Source of the DNA: M3007 sp041741155
Lineage (GTDB): Bacteria > Bacteroidota > Bacteroidia > Chitinophagales > Saprospiraceae
DNA length: 64,000 bases
Assembly (NCBI GenBank): GCA_041741155.1
Contig: JBGSKO010000151.1
Coordinates: forward strand, 62,001 to 126,000
Direction: 5' to 3'
How positions within the stretch are numbered: the stretch's first letter is position 1; the number at the start of each line of letters is the position of its first letter. This document shows, in pieces, positions 41,911 through 50,556 of the stretch. A program made the position numbers and the translations under genes. The notes under the pieces were generated by a model. That model was not told the DNA's origin. It did not search any database and saw only the letters and a program-made list of their open reading frames with translations.

Positions 41911-42893
41911 GCAAATTCAAGTGTGGTATTGGCCATAGACGTCTTGGCGGCCAAAGCAATTTCAAGTGCCCGGATGCCGTCGTGCAGCGTGCAGGTCGGT
42001 TGGCGCGCATGGCGCAGGCAGTCGAGGAAATGGTCGACCTCTGCGCGGAACATTTCATTTCGATCAAAAAAACGGCCGGCCGAAATAGCCTCCACCCGCG
42101 CGCCACCCTCGGTGTACAGTTTGGCCGCGCCCGACCGGGCTTCCCATTCCACACGCCCCTGTTCGCCAATAATATGGAGCGTATGCTGCGACGGGCGGGA
42201 AATGTAGTCGAGGTACACAGAGCCGATTGCGCCGTTCTGGAACCGAAGTAAAGCCAGTGCAGCATCCTCTGTATCGGTTTGCAGGTTGGATAAATGTCCC
42301 CCGATCGCCTGTACGGAGTCCACTTCGCCTACGAGCCAGCGCAGGTAATCGAATGGGTGGCACAGGGTGCGTACCACGCCCCCCCCGAGGTCTTCGCGGG
42401 CGCTGTAACTCTGTCGGTAGTCCTCCCACGGGTGCCAGCCGGGCAGGTATTCGCCCCAATGCACCTGCGCCGAGATGACTTTCCCGATATGCCCCGCCGC
42501 GATACGTTTTTGTATTTCCTGAAAAACGCCGTGGAATCGAAACTGGAAGCCCACTTGCAGTACCAGGTTTTTTTCGTCTGCCAGTCGGGCTAATTCGTCC
42601 AGCCCGTCGAGGTTGTGCGAGACCGGTTTTTCCAGAAATATATGACACCCGGCATCGGCAGCCGCTAATGCGGTTTCGAGGTGCAGGGCGGTAGGGTTGC
42701 AAATGAATACGGCATCCGGGCCCCAATCCAACGCGACTTCGAGCCGTTCGAAGGTCAAGTGAGCGGGCAGCGTGTCCGTCGGCAACACGCAGCGGCCCTG
42801 GGTAACGGCTGCAAGTTGTCGAATACCAGCCGAAGCGAGATTGGTCAAATGCCGGCGACCAATGGAGCCAAGACCTGCGATGAGTATTTTCAT
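41907..42893 (-). CDS. Gfo/Idh/MocA-family oxidoreductase of the nonulosonate operon
   Basis: The 328-residue protein starts MKILIAGLGSIGRRHLTNLA, the NAD(P)-binding loop. FICNPTALHLETALAAADAGCHIFLEKPVSHNLDGL is the conserved EKP motif (Lys of the catalytic site), followed by a C-terminal alpha/beta domain with GGVVRTLCHPFDYLRWLVGEV. It has no export signal. Related enzymes in sialic-like sugar clusters oxidise or reduce sugar nucleotides or the free acid; the substrate is unknown here. Confidence 0.88.
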   Translation of the reverse strand: MKILIAGLGSIGRRHLTNLASAGIRQLAAVTQGRCVLPTDTLPAHLTFERLEVALDWGPDAVFICNPTALHLETALAAADAGCHIFLEKPVSHNLDGLDELARLADEKNLVLQVGFQFRFHGVFQEIQKRIAAGHIGKVISAQVHWGEYLPGWHPWEDYRQSYSAREDLGGGVVRTLCHPFDYLRWLVGEVDSVQAIGGHLSNLQTDTEDAALALLRFQNGAIGSVYLDYISRPSQHTLHIIGEQGRVEWEARSGAAKLYTEGGARVEAISAGRFFDRNEMFRAEVDHFLDCLRHARQPTCTLHDGIRALEIALAAKTSMANTTLEFA

Positions 42894-42952
42894 GGTTGCA
42901 TGTTTTAGTATTTGGGCGCCTTCATTTCATAGGCACCCGAACGTGTTTCATT

Positions 42953-43903
42953 TTATTCCAAAAAACTCCTGCACACGTCGGCGATGTGCCGGGCAGAGGT
43001 ACCGTCATTTTGTACCGGGCGCAGGGTTTCTGCAAAAACCGGATCGAGGTCACTGTACACGGCTTTGCCCAAGCCGAGCGCGACCAACAGAACGGAGGAA
43101 AACTTGGTGACCATGGCCGAGCAATTGGCAATCATCGGGTTGATATTGCCACTCGGCAGGACAAGCGCGCCCGGAGCATACCGCTCAATTTCCGCAATGG
43201 CACGCGGATGGTTTTCATTGGGGTGCAATTTGAAAATAACGGGCCGGCTCTCGGCTACCTCCAGCACCCGTCGGATAAAAGCCTTGCGATTTTCGTACTG
43301 CCAGCTTTCGCGCAAGCTTGAGGTAGCCCCGAGCACGAAATCCCGGTGTGGAAAATCGTTTTGCGCATATTCCGAGAGGTTGTCAAAATTCGGTATTCCG
43401 GTCACGATGATTTTTTCAGCCGGGATGCCCTTGCGTACAAAAAGGTCCCGAAATCCTTCAGACGCCACACAAAATTTTTGGTATGCATGCGAAAGCCCCG
43501 TCATGGCGGTGTTGCCGAGGTAGCGCGGCAAGTGGAGTCCGCGCACGATACGATAGGTCAGGTTTTCGGGTGTCATCATACCTTCCTGTACCAGAATGAT
43601 ATTTTTCGACCGGATGTTTTTCGGAATAATCAAGTCTGAACAGGTTACGACCAGGTCGTAGTCTGCGTGTTGCCCCTTGGTATCCAGCAGCACGTTTTTT
43701 TCTGAGAAAAACTGTTTTGTGGCGCGCTGGTGTGTGCCTCCGAGGATAGTGAAATCCAGCCAACCGGCCTCCGATGCCCGTTGCACTATTCCGTCGGAAT
43801 AGTATGGAGTAAACCAGCATGCATACTCCGGCAACGCTTGCGCCACCTGAAACATCATGTTGGTTTGGTTGAGCGATCCTCCGATAAACAACACTTTTTT
43901 CAT
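42953..43903 (-). CDS. GT-B-like glycosyltransferase of the nonulosonate operon
   Basis: The 316-residue protein begins MKKVLFIGGSLNQTNMMFQV and has a two-domain Rossmann-like pattern. In the C-terminal half, PVIFKLHPNENHPRAIAEIERYAPGALVLPSGNINPMIANCSAMVTKFSS resembles the sugar-nucleotide or CDP-glycerol binding region of capsule transferases and 2-epimerase-like proteins (HP-N-H and the S/T-rich motif). I cannot name the family with certainty. Its place between the synthase and Gfo/Idh genes suggests it works on the same sugar or transfers it. Confidence 0.7.
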   Translation of the reverse strand: MKKVLFIGGSLNQTNMMFQVAQALPEYACWFTPYYSDGIVQRASEAGWLDFTILGGTHQRATKQFFSEKNVLLDTKGQHADYDLVVTCSDLIIPKNIRSKNIILVQEGMMTPENLTYRIVRGLHLPRYLGNTAMTGLSHAYQKFCVASEGFRDLFVRKGIPAEKIIVTGIPNFDNLSEYAQNDFPHRDFVLGATSSLRESWQYENRKAFIRRVLEVAESRPVIFKLHPNENHPRAIAEIERYAPGALVLPSGNINPMIANCSAMVTKFSSVLLVALGLGKAVYSDLDPVFAETLRPVQNDGTSARHIADVCRSFLE

Positions 43904-43926
43904 CTTAAAAACGCCTTGGTTTGCAC

Positions 43927-44799
43927 TCAGGCCAGTACCCGGCGGAGTTTTTTACGGGGGGCCAGTTCGCTTTCGTAAACCTGTTTGACACCGTCGCCCA
44001 ACGCCTCTTCCACGGCCCGAATATCCTTAACCAAGCGGGCCATGCCGGTCGGCTCTACCGATGCTGCCTGGTCGCTGCCCCACATGGCACGATCAAGCGT
44101 AAAATGCCGCTCCACAAAACAGGCGCCAAGCGCTACTGCCGCTACAGTCGTAGCAAGCCCGGTTTCGTGCCCCGAATAGCCGACCGGAATTCCGGGAAAC
44201 CAGAGGCGCAGGGTGTGCAGCATCCGCAAATTCAGTTCGTGCAACGGACAGGGGTAAGCCGATGTGGAATGTGCAATCAGCAAATTCCCGCCGCCAAGTT
44301 GTTCCACCGCGTGGTCTATTTCCGACATGGTGGACATGCCCGTAGAAATCATAAGAGGCTTGCCGGTACCTTTCATTTTTTTCAACAAAGGCAGGTCGGT
44401 CAACGATGCGGAAGCGGCTTTGTACAGCGGTGGATTGAACTGTTCGATAAAATCCACAGCCTCCTCGTCCCAGCAGGAAGCGAACCAGTCTATACCCTTG
44501 GCGCGGCAATAGCGATCAATTTCAGCGTACTCAGCCTCGTTGAACTCCACTTTGTAGCGATATTCCAGATAGGTCATACGCCCCCAGGGCGTATCGCGCT
44601 CGATGTTTCGCTGGTCGGGTGGTACGCATAGTTCGGGGGTGCGTTTTTGAAATTTGACTGCCGAACAACCGGCAGCGACAGCCTCGTCAATCAGCTGTTT
44701 GGCTATTTCCAGCGAGCCGTTATGGTTCAAGCCGATCTCGGCAATGATGTAGTTGGGGGTACCAAAACCGATTTTTTTTCCCGTGTTGAGGTGGATCAT
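43927..44799 (-). CDS. NeuB-family nonulosonate synthase without the SAF domain
   Basis: The 290-residue protein is the TIM-barrel synthase of sialic-type sugars: YIIAEIGLNHNGSLEIAKQL (about 17-36), AVKFQKRTPEL, FASCWDEEAVDFIEQFNPPLYKAASAS, KPLMISTGMSTMSEI, IAHSTSAYPCP and VGYSGHETGL. It condenses phosphoenolpyruvate with an amino or neutral hexose derivative. Usual NeuB proteins are about 340-350 residues and end in an antifreeze-like SAF domain; this one stops right after ESELAPRKKLRRVLA. Only 23 nt separate the stop from the next gene, so no SAF remnant remains. It overlaps the phosphatase gene upstream by 4 nt. Confidence 0.9.
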   Translation of the reverse strand: MIHLNTGKKIGFGTPNYIIAEIGLNHNGSLEIAKQLIDEAVAAGCSAVKFQKRTPELCVPPDQRNIERDTPWGRMTYLEYRYKVEFNEAEYAEIDRYCRAKGIDWFASCWDEEAVDFIEQFNPPLYKAASASLTDLPLLKKMKGTGKPLMISTGMSTMSEIDHAVEQLGGGNLLIAHSTSAYPCPLHELNLRMLHTLRLWFPGIPVGYSGHETGLATTVAAVALGACFVERHFTLDRAMWGSDQAASVEPTGMARLVKDIRAVEEALGDGVKQVYESELAPRKKLRRVLA

Positions 44800-45377
44800 G
44801 GCGTAACAGGTTCAAGTTGTGCAATCAGGTGGGTATTGAAAATGCCGGCCGGTTCGAAGGTGGTCAGGCCTTTGGCAAACAGGATCAGCTCAGCCAGTTC
44901 CCGGAAGGCCCCATGCCCGCCGGATTGTTGGCAGCAGTAATCGGCCAGGCTTTTGATGGGGGCCAATGCATCGGCCGGACAGGCACTGAGGCCGGCAAGC
45001 CGGAGCACCGCTTCGTCGTTCATGTCGTCGCCGATAAAGGCAACTTCCGCCGGCTGTAGCCCTTGCTGTTCCAGTATGGTCAGGAAAAGTTGATGCTTGT
45101 CTTTTACGCCGAGGTGCAGTTGGGTTATTTGCAGTTTGGCTGCGCGCGCTGCCACGATGGGGGAGTTTTCCCCGGTTACAATGCCGACTTCCACGCCGGC
45201 TATAATCCGCAGGCGCTCAACGCCCATGCCGTCGCGCATGGAAAAGCGTTTCATCTCCTCGCCGTGCGCGGAGTAGTACACGCCGGCATCGGTCAGTACG
45301 CCATCGCAATCGGTGAGGACCAGTTTGATGGGTGCAGCTTTTTCCAACACCGCACTCAAAGCCGTATTTGTTTGCAT
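44796..45377 (-). CDS. KdsC-like HAD phosphatase (nonulosonate-9-phosphate phosphatase candidate)
   Basis: The 193-residue protein resembles KdsC (Kdo-8-phosphate phosphatase) and its nonulosonate relatives: LVLTDCDGVLTDAGVYY (catalytic Asp at about 19 and 21), FSMRDGMGVERLR, GIVTGENSPIV, LGVKDKHQLF and VAFIGDDMNDEAVL. Cap-less C0-type HAD proteins like this dephosphorylate the product of phosphorylated-substrate synthases. Being the first gene of the operon and overlapping the synthase suggests it removes the phosphate from a nonulosonate-9-phosphate, as described for KDN synthesis. Confidence 0.88.
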   Translation of the reverse strand: MQTNTALSAVLEKAAPIKLVLTDCDGVLTDAGVYYSAHGEEMKRFSMRDGMGVERLRIIAGVEVGIVTGENSPIVAARAAKLQITQLHLGVKDKHQLFLTILEQQGLQPAEVAFIGDDMNDEAVLRLAGLSACPADALAPIKSLADYCCQQSGGHGAFRELAELILFAKGLTTFEPAGIFNTHLIAQLEPVTP

Positions 45378-45444
45378 ACCATATAGTTATCAATAGATAC
45401 AAAAGCCTTGTCCCGAGTCAGTTGACAAGAGAGTGGTGGGCAGA

Positions 45445-45457
45445 ATTGTAGTACAAT
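45445..45457. promoter_or_regulatory. Possible operator: 13-nt palindrome before the nonulosonate operon
   Basis: ATTGTA-G-TACAAT lies 68 nt upstream of the start of the phosphatase gene. Its symmetry and place suggest a regulator site, but no regulator gene is nearby. Confidence 0.35.
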
Positions 45458-45566
45458 CCTGCAAGCAATATGTATCCGTGAAAATTCAGGCAAAAGTGCC
45501 GGCGGCGTGTGTCCGCAGTGTTAGCCCGGTGTTACGTTTAGTTTAAGAATCCCGAGGGAGCATGCT

Positions 45567-46385
45567 TCAAACGGCCGTCCAGCCGCCATCCACGACGAGG
45601 TTTGCGCCGGTCATGTAGGCAGAGGCATCGCTTGCTAAAAAAATCAGGGCGCCCTTGTAGTCCCGGGGATTGGCCATGCGCCCCAGGCTGGTGCGTTGGC
45701 TGTAGTTTTGGACAAACCAGTCGTCCTGGCCATTTTGTACGCCGCCCGGAGAAAGCGCATTCACCCGTACACCGCACTGGCCCCAATAGGCGGCCAGGTA
45801 GCGGGTAAAATTAAGTACACCGCCTTTGGTAGCCGGGTATGCCGGTGATTTGTAAAAGGTTTGGGTACCGTCCGGTTTTTGGTACAGCGACTGGTCGGGG
45901 CCGACCATCCCGTAGGTAGAGGCAATGTTTATGATGCTGCCGCTGCCGCGCGCTGCCATTGGTGTGCCCAAAATCTGGCATGTTAAGAAAACCCCGGTCA
46001 GGTTCACCTCCATGGATCGAAGCCACATATCCAGCGGGTAGTTTTCAAATTTAGACTGCTCTGCTGCAAGCGCGGGGCTTTCGAACATATCGTTTACTGC
46101 GGCATTGTTCACGAGGATATCCAGTTGGGCAAACTCGTTAAACACGATTTCCCGGGCAGTTTTAAGCGACGCCGGCTTCGTTACATCCAGCTCTATCGCA
46201 AGGTGGCTGTTTAATCCGGGCAGTTTATTGACCAAATCGGCGCAGGCCTCGGCATTCAAATCAGCGGCAATGACACAGGCGCCGGCCTCGGCTAAGGCGA
46301 GGCAGTGCTGACGGCCCAGGAGACCTGTTGCGCCGGTTACAAGCGCCGTTTTACCGTGTAAGGAAAAAAATTCGGGAGCGGTCAT
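45567..46385 (-). CDS. SDR-family oxidoreductase next to the nonulosonate operon
   Basis: The 272-residue protein is a classical short-chain dehydrogenase: LVTGATGLLGRQHC (cofactor loop, about 15-28), ILVNNAAVND, SIINIASTYG with the catalytic Ser, then YPATKGGVLNFTR with Tyr and Lys (a YPATK form of YxxxK), and YMTGANLVVDGGW. The substrate is unknown; SDR genes of this kind accompany sialic-like clusters (PtmA type), so a role in making the precursor is plausible. It reads toward the operon but leaves a gap of 189 nt. The ATG at 46385 is used because the eight upstream residues are not SDR-like. Confidence 0.88.
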   Translation of the reverse strand: MTAPEFFSLHGKTALVTGATGLLGRQHCLALAEAGACVIAADLNAEACADLVNKLPGLNSHLAIELDVTKPASLKTAREIVFNEFAQLDILVNNAAVNDMFESPALAAEQSKFENYPLDMWLRSMEVNLTGVFLTCQILGTPMAARGSGSIINIASTYGMVGPDQSLYQKPDGTQTFYKSPAYPATKGGVLNFTRYLAAYWGQCGVRVNALSPGGVQNGQDDWFVQNYSQRTSLGRMANPRDYKGALIFLASDASAYMTGANLVVDGGWTAV

Positions 46386-46458
46386 ACAGATTACTTTTTT
46401 AGCGCGCAAAATTCGGAGGCGTATGTTTCTCTATTGTTAAGCATTTTTCATTGGGTGC

Positions 46459-46509
46459 TGAAACAAACGAGGCCGTCTCGCGCTTGCGGGACGGCCTCGT
46501 ACTGTTTCA
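46459..46509 (-). terminator. Strong terminator after the M4 peptidase gene
   Basis: A 15-bp stem with one GU pair (46467-46481 with 46486-46500, around ACGAGGCCGTC) is extended outward by TGAAACA/TGTTTCA. The loop is 4 nt. It lies just beyond the M4 stop and upstream of the SDR gene. Confidence 0.85.
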
Positions 46510-46524
46510 AATAGGTTCTAAAAT

Positions 46525-49500
46525 TTACTGCTTCACCACTTTCATTGTGGCACCTGTACCGGCGGCCAGCAGGCGCACCAGGTAGGTGCCCGAGGGCAAA
46601 CCTTGCAGGTTCAAGTCCAGTTGATTTTCGCCTTGTGGAAGCGTCCAGTTTTGCTGTTGCACCGTCCGGCCCAGCAAGTCGTTCACGGCGATTTGTACCA
46701 GGCCACTTTGCGGGATCGAGAACGACAACCGTACGGCGTCCGAGGTCGGATTGGGTGCGGCGGTCAGTTGCAATGCAGCAGCGGAAGGCGCGTCGGTGTC
46801 CACCATGAGGCTGCGGTTGCCGTTGGCAAACCAGACGCCCCAGTCGCGGTTCTGTACCAAGTTAACCGGTGTGCCCTGGCCCTGAATGCGGGCGGCATCC
46901 ACGGTGCGCAAGTACAAGTTGCGGGTAGCGCCGGCGGTGCGTTGGTACAGCACGGCATTGTCCAAACGGTTGTAGTTCGGCCAGCCCAGTTCGCCGTTGT
47001 TGGACACGATATAATCCACGTCGCCAGTTTCGGTATTGGCGCCGAGGATGTTGTACGTATTATCCAGACCATCAAAGTAGTCGAATGCCATGACATACGG
47101 GGCGTTTCTGGCGAAAGCCGGGTTATTCACACTGGAATTGGGCGGCAGCCCGCTAAACAGTTTGGAAATGAACGGATCCTGACCTGCGAAATCGTTGTTT
47201 TCCCAAAACTGGAGGAAACCGATATCCCAATAGCTCAGGTCTTCGCCTTGGTCGTTGTTCAATTCGTTGTAGGCGTCGTACATCAGATACTCCCCGGAGT
47301 AGTCAAACTCCAGTACATCAGCGTAGCGCACTTCGCCGGTAATCTGGCCGGTAGAGTAGGTCGGATTGTACAGGAAAAATGTTTTTGAAGAGCCGAGCGG
47401 GTCGGCGAGGTCAAACACATAAACCCGGTTGTTCTCAATGGTCGTCAACCCGGCCAGAAAGCGACCATCCTTGGAGATGGCGGCGCTGCGCCACTCGGGC
47501 GACAAGCTGAGTTCGTACGATTGGAAATCAATATTCGGGCCGTTGTAGGACAGGTCCATGCCGATGATATGGCCTTCGTTATTTACAAACACCACCTGCT
47601 GGCCGTTGTCTGAAACACTGGGCCGGCTGGCTACACCCTGGTTGTACAGCGTGCCAAGTACTGTGCCACTGCTGACGGCCAGGTCGAGGTTTTGGCCGTT
47701 GATCGTATTGCAAAGAATAAGGTCTACACCGGGATTGACAGCCAGCTCGCCGAGGTAGTTCCCGCCTTGGCTGCCCACGATGCCCACTGTGGTGAAGGCA
47801 TCGGCTGCGGCATTGGCGACGGCGCTGCCGTACAGGTCATTGGCAGCCTGAATGACGGCTATGCGGCAGTCCACAAACTTGCTGGATTTCACCAGATAGT
47901 CGCGCAGGGCTTTGTAATATACTTTTTCAGCTTTGTCCAAACCTACGGCTGCGTTGGAAGCAAAGAGGTAAAAAGCGCGGTTGGGAATGCCGGAGTTGAT
48001 GTGTACGCCGCCATTGTCTTGCGTACCCTGGTATTGTTCGCTGACCTGCTTGGGCTGCGAAGGCGTACCATTATTGGGAAACTGCAGGTCGCGCAGGCAG
48101 TTGTTCGTGGTGGAGCCGGGGCGCACCACGTCTTCGCCAATCTTCCATTCGTCGCGGTCAATACACACGGCGAACACGTCGGCAAAGGATTCATTCAGGG
48201 CGCCGCTTTCGTATTGGTATTCGAGATTAGCGGTTTTTTCGATAACACCGTGGGTCATCTCGTGGCCGCCTACGTCGAGGCCGCGCGCCAGTTCAAAGAA
48301 GGTGGCATCGCCATTACCATACCACATGGCAGCGCCGTTCCAGAAGGCATTGCCCATGGAAGATCCGTCGGATTCCGATACGTTAAACAGCGACAGAATA
48401 TTACCACCGGAGCCGTCTATGGAGTTGCGTCCGTGAACCGTGCGGTAATAATCGTAGCTCTGGATGGCGTTCCAGTGGGTGCTCACTGCATTTTTATTGT
48501 TGAACACCAGCGAGCCGGAGGTAACCAGGGCGTACTTGAACGTATTTTGAACTTCCGGAGAAGTGTTCTGTGCATCCAGCGTCACGATGACACCTACCGG
48601 ATTGCTGGGCATTTGTGAAGCCCCGGTGTTGAACATCGGTTGGCCGGCGTCTTCCAGGTAGGTTGTGGTGCCTTCCATCCATGCGCCAAAGGTGCGGCTC
48701 ACGTTTTTCAAGTCAAGGCCGCTAGCTGTTACCGGACCGCCGAGCGTTTCCGTTGTGCTTGAAGCAGCAATGGCGGTTGGCTGATGTTCTGTGGCGTGGC
48801 CTTCGCAGCGGTCGCCCCCACCCATATTGCAGGTATGGTCAAAATGGTGGATAATGGCGCCCGTGCCGGCATCCACGAAATAGACCTTCCGGTGCAGCAA
48901 GTCGGGATAGATGACGATGTGCCAGGCAAGCACCTCTGCATCCAGATTGTGTGCGTGGTGATACACGACCAGTTCGGTAGTGACTTCCTGGCCGCCTACG
49001 AGCAGGCGCTCTTCGCTCGTCCAGGTAGTTTTAACAGAACCAATGTGCTGCGCAACTTTTTGCACAGCATTTTCCTTCGAAACGGCGGGCACTGCACTGG
49101 CCAGGCGCGGAGTCGGGAAATACCGGCCGTTCAGCAGTTCGAATACACCATTTTTGGTGTGGGCGATGAGTTCGGTGCCATACACGGGCACGCTCTGGAA
49201 CACTTGCTCCAGCCGGACGTGCCAGTTGCCCTGCTCGTCCACTTCGGTGCGCTTGGCTACAAACTCTGCATCCGGCCGGGCAATGCCGGCGGGTTGGAGG
49301 CTGGCCAGGTAGGCGAGCGCGCGTGTTGCGACGGGTGTATTGGCATTGGCGCTTTCCGAGGCGGCGGTTCTGCCCCGGAAAAAAATCGGCAATCCGTTTT
49401 CGCCCCGTTCAATAGTGATGTTTTCAGTAGCAGCCGGACCGGGTACTGCGAGCGGGCCGATGGGTTTGTAATTTGCGCGGGGTAATCCGAACGGATTAGC

Positions 49501-49659
49501 AGCAGGCGGCACAGCGGATTTGCCGGGCCAGGGTTGTACTTTCAGGCGTTCGGACGCAGGTTCCGGGCCTTTAACGGGAGGTGTGGTTTTTGCGCTTTGC
49601 GCGGCGGCCTGTTGCAGGGTAAACGCTGCGATGATAACCAAAAGCAAATTTTTTTTCAT
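46525..49659 (-). CDS. M4 (thermolysin-like) metallopeptidase with T9SS sorting domain
   Basis: The 1044-residue protein starts with MKKNLLLVIIAAFTLQQAAA (signal peptide). A FTP-like propeptide region is about 75-200 (QPAGIARPDAEFVAKRTEVDEQGNWHVRLEQ). The M4 catalytic domain is next, with zinc motif HEMTH at 466-470 and GALNESFADVF supplying the downstream Glu. Further are a beta-propeller-like region and a type A sorting domain (LQLTAAPNPTSDAVRLSF to the end). It should be secreted through the T9SS and activated by loss of the propeptide. The open frame extends upstream, but the ATG at 49659 starts the signal peptide. Confidence 0.93.
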   Translation of the reverse strand: MKKNLLLVIIAAFTLQQAAAQSAKTTPPVKGPEPASERLKVQPWPGKSAVPPAANPFGLPRANYKPIGPLAVPGPAATENITIERGENGLPIFFRGRTAASESANANTPVATRALAYLASLQPAGIARPDAEFVAKRTEVDEQGNWHVRLEQVFQSVPVYGTELIAHTKNGVFELLNGRYFPTPRLASAVPAVSKENAVQKVAQHIGSVKTTWTSEERLLVGGQEVTTELVVYHHAHNLDAEVLAWHIVIYPDLLHRKVYFVDAGTGAIIHHFDHTCNMGGGDRCEGHATEHQPTAIAASSTTETLGGPVTASGLDLKNVSRTFGAWMEGTTTYLEDAGQPMFNTGASQMPSNPVGVIVTLDAQNTSPEVQNTFKYALVTSGSLVFNNKNAVSTHWNAIQSYDYYRTVHGRNSIDGSGGNILSLFNVSESDGSSMGNAFWNGAAMWYGNGDATFFELARGLDVGGHEMTHGVIEKTANLEYQYESGALNESFADVFAVCIDRDEWKIGEDVVRPGSTTNNCLRDLQFPNNGTPSQPKQVSEQYQGTQDNGGVHINSGIPNRAFYLFASNAAVGLDKAEKVYYKALRDYLVKSSKFVDCRIAVIQAANDLYGSAVANAAADAFTTVGIVGSQGGNYLGELAVNPGVDLILCNTINGQNLDLAVSSGTVLGTLYNQGVASRPSVSDNGQQVVFVNNEGHIIGMDLSYNGPNIDFQSYELSLSPEWRSAAISKDGRFLAGLTTIENNRVYVFDLADPLGSSKTFFLYNPTYSTGQITGEVRYADVLEFDYSGEYLMYDAYNELNNDQGEDLSYWDIGFLQFWENNDFAGQDPFISKLFSGLPPNSSVNNPAFARNAPYVMAFDYFDGLDNTYNILGANTETGDVDYIVSNNGELGWPNYNRLDNAVLYQRTAGATRNLYLRTVDAARIQGQGTPVNLVQNRDWGVWFANGNRSLMVDTDAPSAAALQLTAAPNPTSDAVRLSFSIPQSGLVQIAVNDLLGRTVQQQNWTLPQGENQLDLNLQGLPSGTYLVRLLAAGTGATMKVVKQ

Positions 49660-49808
49660 AGGTAACCGATTGTTGGATAAATGAAATACAGCAGGTTTGT
49701 CAAAAACCTTGTCCGGGCGCAAAGGTCGGTATTTTTCCCGTTTGGCATAGGAGACAGATACAGTGTCGAGTGGATTTTCGTTTACAATACTACATAAACT
49801 TGATACCC

Positions 49809-50468
49809 ATGCAAATAGCAAACCGATACATTCCGCTTGCCGGCCTGTTGCTGGCATTGGCCTCCTGCCACGTCCCGGGCAAACCAACCCCCAAACTACT
49901 CCTGGATTATTTTCATCCGACCGCTGCTGCCGACACCGTTATTTTTGAAGTGGAGCATGAGGAAGGACGGGTAGCTGCCATCGGCGATACCATCCCGAAT
50001 GCGCTGTTTTTTACCGAGATCAATGCTGCACTCCTGAGCGAAATTAACCATGTAGCCGACTCTGCGGAGGCAGTAGTGCTTGCCTTGCAGCGCTTCCCGC
50101 TGAATGCAGAAGTCGAGGCCTGCGTGGTGGATATCCGGCAACATTGGTTTCAGCACAAGTCATTACTACTGTACGACCGCCGCCAAAAGGTGTTCACGGA
50201 CCGGGTAACTGTGGCCGAATGGTATGGCGGCGATGGAGGACAAGTCCTGACCGGCAGCTGGCTCGTGGACTACGACGGTGACGGGCAAAAAGATATCATT
50301 CGGCGGGATATTCAGCATACACTGCGGCCGGATGAAAACGGCGAGGCGATTGATGAAACTTATGAGTCGGCCCTGCTGCTGGTGTGGAGAACCGGCCGAT
50401 TCGTGGAGCAGCCGCTCTCGGACACGATGCTGGTAGTCAAACGTTTTCCGATACGGTCGTTTTGGTGA
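49809..50468 (+). CDS. Hypothetical lipoprotein
   Basis: The 219-residue protein has a lipoprotein signal (LAGLLLALASC). The mature part shows RFPLNAEVEACVVDIRQHWFQHKSLLLYDRR and GSWLVDYDGDGQKDIIRRDIQHTL, an FG-GAP-like Asp-rich loop that may bind calcium. I do not recognise the family. The ATG at 49809 is chosen for the lipobox. It lies 88 nt before the DUF5682 gene on the same strand; a shared transcript is possible. Confidence 0.65.
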   Translation: MQIANRYIPLAGLLLALASCHVPGKPTPKLLLDYFHPTAAADTVIFEVEHEEGRVAAIGDTIPNALFFTEINAALLSEINHVADSAEAVVLALQRFPLNAEVEACVVDIRQHWFQHKSLLLYDRRQKVFTDRVTVAEWYGGDGGQVLTGSWLVDYDGDGQKDIIRRDIQHTLRPDENGEAIDETYESALLLVWRTGRFVEQPLSDTMLVVKRFPIRSFW

Positions 50469-50556
50469 ACGTAAAGTACCCCTATCTTTCCCCCCGCAAC
50501 AGGGATGCGGTCTTTTTTGAACGAGAAGGTGCATTACTGTAAAAAAATCAATCACA

